Shown here: one piece after another, positions 4,637 to 8,088 of the stretch
Layout: every line of letters starts with the position of its first letter
Position numbering within the stretch: the first letter of the stretch is position 1
Assembly (NCBI GenBank): GCA_021324715.1
Contig: JAJPIN010000279.1
Location: forward strand, 1 to 8,088
DNA: 8,088 nt
Reading direction: 5' to 3'
Source of the DNA: Nitrososphaeria archaeon
GTDB lineage: Archaea > Thermoproteota > Nitrososphaeria > Nitrososphaerales > Nitrososphaeraceae
The notes under the pieces: generated by a model
Databases searched by the model: none
Seen by the model: the letters and a program-made list of their open reading frames with translations, nothing else
What the model was told of the DNA's origin: nothing
Made by a program: the position numbers and the translations under genes

Positions 4637-5425
4637 ATGAATCATAAAAGTATCATCATCGGTTTAATTTTTTTACCGATGATTCTATCGCTCATAATAC
4701 ATATTGATGCTGTAACCGTCCTGAAAGTTGCTAAAGAAACAGGACAAGACGAAATGGCAGGGATGGAACATGAGGAGAATACTAACGTGCCAAACGGATT
4801 TTCACCCGCAAATCCTCACCCAAACGCTTCACAACCTACTAACGCAACTATACAAAACTTCACATATGCTCGACTTAAACAAGAAGGTTCACCTGTGTTG
4901 GGAAATCCATCATCACCAATTACGATTATTCAATTTGGGGACTTTCAATGTCGTTTCTGTGGGAGGTTTGCAAGAGATTCAGAACCACAGATTAATCAGA
5001 CGTACATTCAAACAGGTAAAATAAATTTGGTATTCAAGCATTTTGTAACTCATGGACCTGATTCAATGAGTGCAGCTATGGCTAGTCAGTGTGCCAATGA
5101 ACAGGGAAGGTTCTGGAAATTTTATGAATTATTGTATGGCAATCAGGGAGAAGAAAATTCTGGTTGGGCAAGTGTTGTCAACTTGAAGAAATTTGCTTCA
5201 CGGATTCAAGGAATGGATATGACTAAATTCAATTCATGTGTTGATAATCAAAAATACAAATCAATAATCGATAATGATACTGCATTTGCGTACAAATCTG
5301 GATTTCAAGGTACACCTACATTTATAGTAGAGAAAGGTGATGGTTCAAATCCACAAGTGTTGCTAGGAGCAATTCCATTTCCAGTATTTCAAGCTATATT
5401 AGATAAGAAAATCTCTGGTGGCTAA
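4637..5425 (+). CDS. DsbA-like thiol:disulfide oxidoreductase, membrane-anchored (Thioredoxin_4 type)
   Basis: A 262-residue exported protein. An N-terminal hydrophobic segment (about residues 4-24, with a Lys before it) acts as signal or anchor. Then comes a polar Asn/Pro-rich linker (about 45-75) and a DsbA-like thioredoxin domain. FGDFQCRFCGRF carries the active CxxC (C105, C108), and GFQGTPTF the cis-proline (P227). C152 in SQCANEQGRFWKFYELL and C201 in FNSCVDNQKY match the family's second Cys pair, probably a structural disulfide. It should form or shuffle disulfides in extracytoplasmic proteins. ATG 4637 is preferred to TTG 4616 because of the TATA box position. The stop codon lies between the two possible starts of the CxxC membrane protein gene, so the two are almost certainly cotranscribed and probably act together. 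Confidence 0.88.
   Translation: MNHKSIIIGLIFLPMILSLIIHIDAVTVLKVAKETGQDEMAGMEHEENTNVPNGFSPANPHPNASQPTNATIQNFTYARLKQEGSPVLGNPSSPITIIQFGDFQCRFCGRFARDSEPQINQTYIQTGKINLVFKHFVTHGPDSMSAAMASQCANEQGRFWKFYELLYGNQGEENSGWASVVNLKKFASRIQGMDMTKFNSCVDNQKYKSIIDNDTAFAYKSGFQGTPTFIVEKGDGSNPQVLLGAIPFPVFQAILDKKISGG
5417..5421 (+). promoter_or_regulatory. Shine-Dalgarno site for the CxxC membrane protein
   Basis: GGTGG lies inside the end of the DsbA-like gene, 8 nt before ATG 5430. It favours ATG 5430 over the overlapping GTG at 5418. An internal leader fits the second gene of an operon, unlike the leaderless first genes in this window. Confidence 0.5.
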
Positions 5426-5429
5426 CTTA

Positions 5430-5966
5430 ATGAGTAGAGAAAATAGCTCATCAACAACTAGAAAATCATCCCCATTGGTCCTTCCATTCAAGATAGTTTT
5501 TTCGAAATGGTCATACATCTTAATCGCATTTGCGACTGCACTTGCGTTTTGGATCGTTTCTAGTATTTTAAATCAATTGCTTTACTTTACCCCCATAGTT
5601 TATTTCTATCTGCCTGAAGATGCAGTAGTTGGATTTATTCTTGCAATCATAACATCGCTATTGTTGGGAATAATTGTCAGTATGAACATATTCGTATTTA
5701 AAAATACAAGAACGAAGATAAAAACTGCTTCATTTTTCTCCGGATCTACACTTGGCTTGCTTTCAAGCACATGTGCTAGTTGTTCCTCACTAGGATTTTT
5801 GATTGTGTCAACGTTAGGTGCAGCAGGAGTTACAGCCTCTAGTTTCCTTTCAAATTATCAAATACCGCTGAGATTATTATCGATAGGACTTCTAGCTTGG
5901 GCTTATTATTCCGTGAGCAGACAGTTGATGAACAGTTGTGCGATAAATCGCAAACGCCCAGCCTAA
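5430..5966 (+). CDS. Four-helix membrane protein with a CxxC pair, partner of the DsbA-like protein
   Basis: A 178-residue integral membrane protein; GTG 5418 would add four residues. A polar N-terminus is followed by four hydrophobic segments at about residues 27-48, 65-90, 100-130 and 142-163. At the start of the third, STCASCSSLGF holds a CxxC pair (C115, C118), then a small-residue stretch LGAAGVTASS. A third Cys (C170) lies in the C-terminal tail. I do not recognise it as DsbB, VKOR or CcdA. However, the four helices, the CxxC and its place directly behind a DsbA-like gene (8-bp overlap if it starts at 5418, 4-bp gap if at 5430) suggest it passes electrons to or from that protein. That role is inference. 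No terminator hairpin is seen; the tRNA-end repeat at 5995 begins 28 bp after the stop. Confidence 0.78.
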   Translation: MSRENSSSTTRKSSPLVLPFKIVFSKWSYILIAFATALAFWIVSSILNQLLYFTPIVYFYLPEDAVVGFILAIITSLLLGIIVSMNIFVFKNTRTKIKTASFFSGSTLGLLSSTCASCSSLGFLIVSTLGAAGVTASSFLSNYQIPLRLLSIGLLAWAYYSVSRQLMNSCAINRKRPA

Positions 5967-5994
5967 ATTAGACTAGTGTGAAATTCTACATGGT

Positions 5995-6009
5995 TCCCAC
6001 CGAACCCGA
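5995..6009 (+). repeat. tRNA 3'-end repeat, copy 2 (internal att-like site)
   Basis: TCCCACCGAACCCGA matches 2638-2652 of the tRNA-Lys gene exactly, with no tRNA body around it. The next 133 bp (6010-6142) are AT-rich and show no gene; they contain only a ten-base direct repeat, AATCTTAATT, at 6099-6108 and 6121-6130. Confidence 0.75.
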
Positions 6010-6171
6010 TATAAAATTTACACTTTTTCCTTGTAGACAGTAAAAAATACCTCAATGTAGAAATTCGTTACTAAGTATTGATATAAATATGACACAAAAA
6101 TCTTAATTGTTAGCATTTTGAATCTTAATTAGAGTAATATAGAATTTCGTCATGTTCTAGCTTATTGTATC

Positions 6172-6185
6172 AACATGTTAATATA
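6172..6185 (+). promoter_or_regulatory. Promoter and palindrome of winged-helix gene 2
   Basis: The palindrome AACATGTT (6172-6179) overlaps the TATA box TTAATATA (6178-6185), exactly as in copy 1. The TATA box lies about 28-35 nt before ATG 6213, so the in-frame ATG at 6165 is upstream of the promoter and cannot be the start. Confidence 0.55.
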
Positions 6186-6212
6186 GTAAATTTATCACCT
6201 CTTAAATATAAT

Positions 6213-6482
6213 ATGAAGTACAGAAGTAGGACAGAAATAGTTTCAATGATGCTAGAGGCAGCAAATGGTGGTGCGACAAAAACAAGAATTATGTATAAAG
6301 CCTTCCTTAGCTACGGTCAGTTGAAAGAGTATCTTTCTGTACTTATTGAAAATAATTTAATAGAATATTTAGAAGGTGTACAAACATACAAAACTACTGA
6401 AAAAGGGTTTAACCTCTTAAAGATGCATAACGAGATTGGAGGGCTTCTACAATCTCCAATAAGAGAGTCAAGAATACAATAA
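6213..6482 (+). CDS. Small winged-helix DNA-binding protein, copy 2
   Basis: An 89-residue protein equal to copy 1 except at residues 13, 20, 35, 50, 56, 68, 77, 81 and 83. The changes are mostly mild (I/M, L/I, T/S) and leave the frame intact, so both copies appear to be kept under selection or are a recent duplication. T20G and E77G are the least conservative. The fold is the same: helices 1-3 in residues 6-49 and a wing around residues 51-65. ATG 6213 is chosen because copy 1 starts at the same residue and because 16 more N-terminal codons would run back through the TATA box. It is the only gene between the second and third tRNA-end repeats. Confidence 0.85.
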   Translation: MKYRSRTEIVSMMLEAANGGATKTRIMYKAFLSYGQLKEYLSVLIENNLIEYLEGVQTYKTTEKGFNLLKMHNEIGGLLQSPIRESRIQ

Positions 6483-6537
6483 TACAATAAGATAAAAAAT
6501 GGTGGGTTCAACTTTTAGAACTCCAGCGTTATCAGTT

Positions 6538-6574
6538 CCACCGAACCCGACTTATTGTTACCAGATTTAGTAAG
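6538..6574 (+). repeat. tRNA 3'-end repeat, copy 3 (candidate attR)
   Basis: CCACCGAACCCGACT (6538-6552) matches 2640-2654 exactly. Similarity to the natural tRNA flank goes on to 6574: TTACCA and TTTAGTAA fall at the same spacing as TTACCA and ATTAGTAA at 2660-2675, with 19 of 26 positions from the shared GACT equal. Copy 2 lacks this flank, so copy 3 looks like the outer end of the integrated region. Confidence 0.7.
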
Positions 6575-6599
6575 CAAATGCATGGTTTAAAGTACGGTA

Positions 6600-6877
6600 T
6601 TATCCCGTCCATTTAACTCCAGCTTCACTGGATAAGGTTGTGTCATGAAATACTATACACACATCATTGATCAATACTCTTGGGTCTGATGAAAAAGAGT
6701 CAAGTTTTACACACCTGGAATAGAACTCATTCTATAGGTAACACCAAAGCCGATCAAATATGGGAATGACTATAGTGTTCCAGTTCTTCCCTTATTCTAA
6801 GGTCTAGGAGTTATTTCAAATTTAATTTCGTTCACGCGTGGATCCGAATTGTTAAGTAACAGCAGTGTTTCTACATT
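6600..6877 (-). pseudogene. Possible decayed gene, unrecognised
   Basis: In the 390-bp stretch 6553-6942, three minus-strand pieces look protein-like but are broken by stops and a frame change. One is NNSDPRVNEIKFEITPRP, ending at 6797. The next is GKNWNTIVIP, in the frame that stops at TAG 6732-6734. The last is NEFYSRCVKLDSFSSDPRVL, running on to EAGVKWTG with TAA at 6600-6602. SDPRV occurs in two of the pieces. They could be the C-terminal part of one degraded protein. No family is recognised, and chance open frames in AT-rich DNA are a real alternative. Otherwise I see nothing in this gap except the TATA box near 6904. Confidence 0.25.
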
Positions 6878-6903
6878 CTATGTCCTTTCATTAAAATACA
6901 AAG

Positions 6904-6911
6904 TTTAAAAA
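6904..6911 (+). promoter_or_regulatory. TATA box of the J-domain gene
   Basis: TTTAAAAA lies about 35 nt before ATG 6943. An mRNA start near 6932 leaves a leader of about ten bases. Confidence 0.45.
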
Positions 6912-6942
6912 AGATTAAAACCAACTAATACTCGCTGTTAAA

Positions 6943-7119
6943 ATGCTGTCTGATGATATTATGAACTATTATGCGATTTTAGGAGTGTCACAATATGCAA
7001 AATATAGAGAAATTAAAGCAGCCTACAGACGTCTATCTTTGAAATATCATCCAGACAGAAATAGTTCGCCTGCGTCTGAAAATAGTATTAAAATAATAAA
7101 TGTTGCTTTTTCGTTCTAG
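6943..7119 (+). CDS. Short J-domain (DnaJ-like) protein, apparently frameshifted at its end
   Basis: A 58-codon frame encodes most of a J domain, the part of Hsp40 proteins that stimulates Hsp70/DnaK ATPase. YYAILGVSQYAKYREIKAAY is helices I-II, LSLKYHPDRN contains the essential HPD (residues 36-38), and IKIINVAF is the end of helix III. It then stops at TAG 7117-7119, just before the usual ending. In the next frame, directly after the T run at 7106-7111, the DNA reads FFVLADSAVSTDFF, which matches the family pattern INEAYEVLSD and stays open to 7185-7187. One missing T would explain this. It may be a pseudogene, a sequencing error, or a tolerated truncation. There is no zinc-finger or C-terminal DnaJ domain in either case. 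The start could also be ATG 6961. Confidence 0.7.
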   Translation: MLSDDIMNYYAILGVSQYAKYREIKAAYRRLSLKYHPDRNSSPASENSIKIINVAFSF

Positions 7120-7141
7120 CTGACAGTGCCGTATCTACGGA

Positions 7142-7170
7142 TTTTTTCTTAAATCTCGAATTCTTTTTTT
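7142..7170 (+). terminator. Two T runs after the J-domain gene
   Basis: Six T at 7142-7147 and seven T at 7164-7170 are typical archaeal terminators. If the frame of the J-domain gene is restored, they fall inside its extended reading frame (to 7187). The rest of 7188-7353 shows no gene; a possible TATA box, CTTATACA, lies at 7319-7326. Confidence 0.4.
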
Positions 7171-7353
7171 CAGGCATTTGCTTTTAAAATACACAAAATC
7201 CTATTTATCAAGTCTATTCTATTTTCGCTATGATTACGTTTAGAAGAGACACTAAATGTAACAACCGTTTGGTATTTCTAAAAACCAAGCTTTACTAGCC
7301 TTAATGTTCCCCTTTGACCTTATACAAACTATGAAAATAAGAGAAATTTTTAT

Positions 7354-7361
7354 GGAGATGA
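7354..7361 (+). promoter_or_regulatory. Shine-Dalgarno site for the small membrane protein
   Basis: GGAGATGA lies 4 nt before ATG 7366 and matches the archaeal GGAGGTGA pattern at seven of eight bases. It fixes the start and differs from the leaderless genes nearby. Confidence 0.6.
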
Positions 7362-7365
7362 AAAA

Positions 7366-7623
7366 ATGAGTTTTTTGTTGCACGCACCGAAAAAAATAGT
7401 CGTAAAACCAAAACATGGTGAACCAACGACCGTATCGATATTGCTAATATCAGTAGCGATATTTCTAGCAATTATTTTGGTGACGCACATGTCATATATG
7501 TGGATGGAGAGCTCGTTGAATGTATCTTCTGGATGCAAAGATAAAATCATGGGGTTTTTACAACGTGGAATGTATACGAGTCCTGAGCAATTCAAATTGG
7601 CACTGTCATATTGTGAGGGTTAG
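7366..7623 (+). CDS. Small single-pass membrane protein, function unknown
   Basis: An 85-residue protein. A basic N-terminal part (residues 1-22, Lys-rich: KKIVVKPKH) should stay in the cytoplasm. One hydrophobic helix (about 23-46) follows, then an outside tail of about 40 residues with two Cys (C57 and C83) that could form a disulfide across FLQRGMYTSPEQFKLALSY. I do not recognise the family. The strong Shine-Dalgarno site, sensible topology and clean ending before a hairpin support a real gene. Two extracytoplasmic Cys would make it a possible client of a thiol oxidase such as the DsbA-like protein at 4637-5425, but nothing shows that directly. It stands alone, with no operon partner. Confidence 0.7.
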   Translation: MSFLLHAPKKIVVKPKHGEPTTVSILLISVAIFLAIILVTHMSYMWMESSLNVSSGCKDKIMGFLQRGMYTSPEQFKLALSYCEG

Positions 7624-7662
7624 CTAAAATAGGTTAGAATTTTTTAAATTTCCTTATTTTAG
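7624..7662 (+). terminator. Stem-loop with internal T run at the stop codon of the small membrane protein
   Basis: CTAAAATAGG begins right after the TAG and pairs with CCTTATTTTAG (7652-7662), ten base pairs with one bulged T. The loop includes six T (7640-7645). It is probably a terminator. The following 7663-7813 shows no convincing gene. Confidence 0.5.
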
Positions 7663-7813
7663 AACGATTCATGCTATGCTTTAATCAAAAATTCTTTTTC
7701 CAGTTGAAAATCAAACCTCGTCTCTGACTTGTTTATCTATCATGTGAATATGTCTGAATACTTCCAGTCCTCTTCGTATTTCACAAAAGATTGAGAGAAG
7801 TTTTTTTCTTAAT

Positions 7814-7821
7814 ACTTAATA
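7814..7821 (+). promoter_or_regulatory. TATA box of the zinc-ribbon gene
   Basis: ACTTAATA lies about 27 nt before GTG 7845, supporting a leaderless transcript that starts at that GTG. Confidence 0.45.
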
Positions 7822-7844
7822 CCCACCTCACATTCAATAAATCT

Positions 7845-8088
7845 GTGTCTGGATTGGAGTTATGTCCTAAATGCAAAAAGGGTCATTTGTATCCTGTGGT
7901 AACGTCTAGTATTGGGGCAGAACCATTACGCCAACATAGCGAAACTGGGAGCAGAGATTATGAATGTGCTATTTGTGGTTATAAGCAAACGGGACTTAAA
8001 CAGGCACAATATGTGAACGAAAAAGGTGAGGTAAGTACCAGAGTAAAAAAGGCTAAAAAACCAAAGGCTAAAAAACCAAAGGCTAAAA
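7845..8088 (+). CDS. Zinc-ribbon protein with lysine-rich KAKKP-repeat tail, 3' end missing
   Basis: The first 81 residues are present. A four-Cys zinc ribbon is formed by LCPKC (C7, C10) and YECAICGY (C41, C44), with a 30-residue loop between. From residue 66 the chain is almost all Lys, Ala and Pro: RVKKAKKPKAKKPKAK. The tail resembles histone H1 C-termini and the basic tails of archaeal chromatin or RNA-binding proteins, so nucleic acid binding is likely but not proven. The GTG start at 7845 (MSGLELCPKC) is chosen for its distance from the TATA box at 7814-7821; TTG 7854 would remove three residues. The frame is still open at the window edge, so the total length and any further domain are unknown. 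Confidence 0.72.
   Translation, partial: MSGLELCPKCKKGHLYPVVTSSIGAEPLRQHSETGSRDYECAICGYKQTGLKQAQYVNEKGEVSTRVKKAKKPKAKKPKAK
8051..8088 (+). repeat. 15-bp tandem repeat coding for KAKKP
   Basis: GGCTAAAAAACCAAA repeats with period 15 from 8051 (starts at 8051, 8066 and 8081) and is cut by the window edge. The copies are identical at the DNA level, which suggests recent expansion, so the copy number may vary between strains. Confidence 0.8.

Larger units (their letters stand above)
2638..6552. mobile_element. Putative integrated element(s) at tRNA-Lys, no integrase in window
   Basis: Direct copies of the tRNA 3' end at 2638, 5995 and 6538 cut the region into a unit of about 3.36 kb (winged-helix gene 1, methyltransferase, SnoaL-like remnant, DsbA-like protein, CxxC membrane protein) and a unit of about 0.54 kb (winged-helix gene 2). 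Each unit starts with a tRNA-end repeat, then about 200 bp, then a nearly identical winged-helix gene. The genes inside are accessory types, while those to the left look like backbone. No recombinase, transposase, replication gene or origin is recognisable, so mobility is inferred only from the repeat layout. A local duplication that included the tRNA end is the main alternative. Confidence 0.5.
6143..6553 (+). repeat. Duplicated winged-helix module, copy 2
   Basis: Direct-orientation copy of 2804-3200: the same upstream region, promoter, gene and T-arm-like end. Here the end keeps an intact tRNA 3'-end repeat (6538-6552). GTGGGTTCAA at 6503-6512 resembles the 5' half of a T arm, and TTCCACCGAACCCG the 3' half, separated by about 25 bases that contain GAACT/AGTTC. 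Confidence 0.8.

Noticed and set aside
4728..5024. Second plus-strand open frame inside the DsbA-like gene
   Set aside because: The overlapping frame carries the CxxC and signal segment; this one has none and is a shadow.
6165..6212. N-terminal extension of winged-helix gene 2 to ATG 6165 (16 more residues)
   Set aside because: These codons run through the TATA box and palindrome that copy 1 also has, and copy 1 starts at the residue matching ATG 6213.
2561..6574. CRISPR array or classic insertion sequence as explanation of the repeats
   Set aside because: There is no regular short-repeat/spacer pattern, no transposase frame and no terminal inverted repeats; the repeats are direct and derive from a tRNA end.
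7350..7595. Minus-strand open frame opposite the small membrane protein
   Set aside because: The plus-strand frame has a strong Shine-Dalgarno site and sensible topology; the minus frame has neither.
7719..7820. Minus-strand 34-codon stretch with protein-like composition (RRGLEVFRHIHMIDKQVRDEV)
   Set aside because: No start codon near its beginning, no promoter seen and no family recognised; too short to separate from chance.

Overview
The window looks like part of an ammonia-oxidising thaumarchaeon (Nitrososphaeria), probably a low-GC soil type in the Nitrosocosmicus/Nitrososphaera range; the genus cannot be fixed from this stretch alone. The reasons are a cupredoxin next to a half-size CtaA/Cox15 heme A synthase, archaeal TATA boxes about 25-30 nt upstream of start codons (near-leaderless genes, several with GTG or TTG starts), a tRNA with a bulge-helix-bulge type intron and no encoded CCA, small winged-helix proteins, and AT-rich DNA with oligo-T terminators.

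Left part (1-2560), likely host backbone: the 3' end of a type-1 copper protein, a four-helix CtaA/Cox15 protein, an iron-type alcohol dehydrogenase with an altered metal site, and an SRPBCC protein with a tail that resembles a ribbon-helix-helix domain.

Middle part (2561-6553), the most interesting: an intron-containing tRNA-Lys(CTT) gene is followed by an apparent genomic island. The last 15 bases of the tRNA and its immediate flank recur exactly at 5995-6009 and, in slightly shifted register, at 6538-6552. A block of about 400 bp, consisting of a conserved palindromic promoter, an 89-residue winged-helix gene and a tRNA-T-arm-like end, occurs at both edges (2804-3200 and 6143-6553). The two proteins agree at 80 of 89 residues. 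Between the two blocks lie a SAM methyltransferase, a frameshifted SnoaL-like gene, and a two-gene operon for a membrane-anchored DsbA-like thiol oxidoreductase and a four-helix membrane protein with a CxxC pair. I read this as a tRNA-Lys-targeted integrated element, or a tandem pair of elements, that carries thiol-redox cargo. No integrase is visible, so the mobility is inferred from the repeats.

Right part (6554-8088), sparse: a possible gene remnant on the minus strand, a J-domain gene that appears frameshifted near its end, a small single-pass membrane protein of unknown function, and the start of a zinc-ribbon protein with a lysine-rich KAKKP-repeat tail that runs off the window. Two or three apparent frameshifts between 4200 and 7120 suggest decaying accessory DNA, though homopolymer sequencing errors would look the same.
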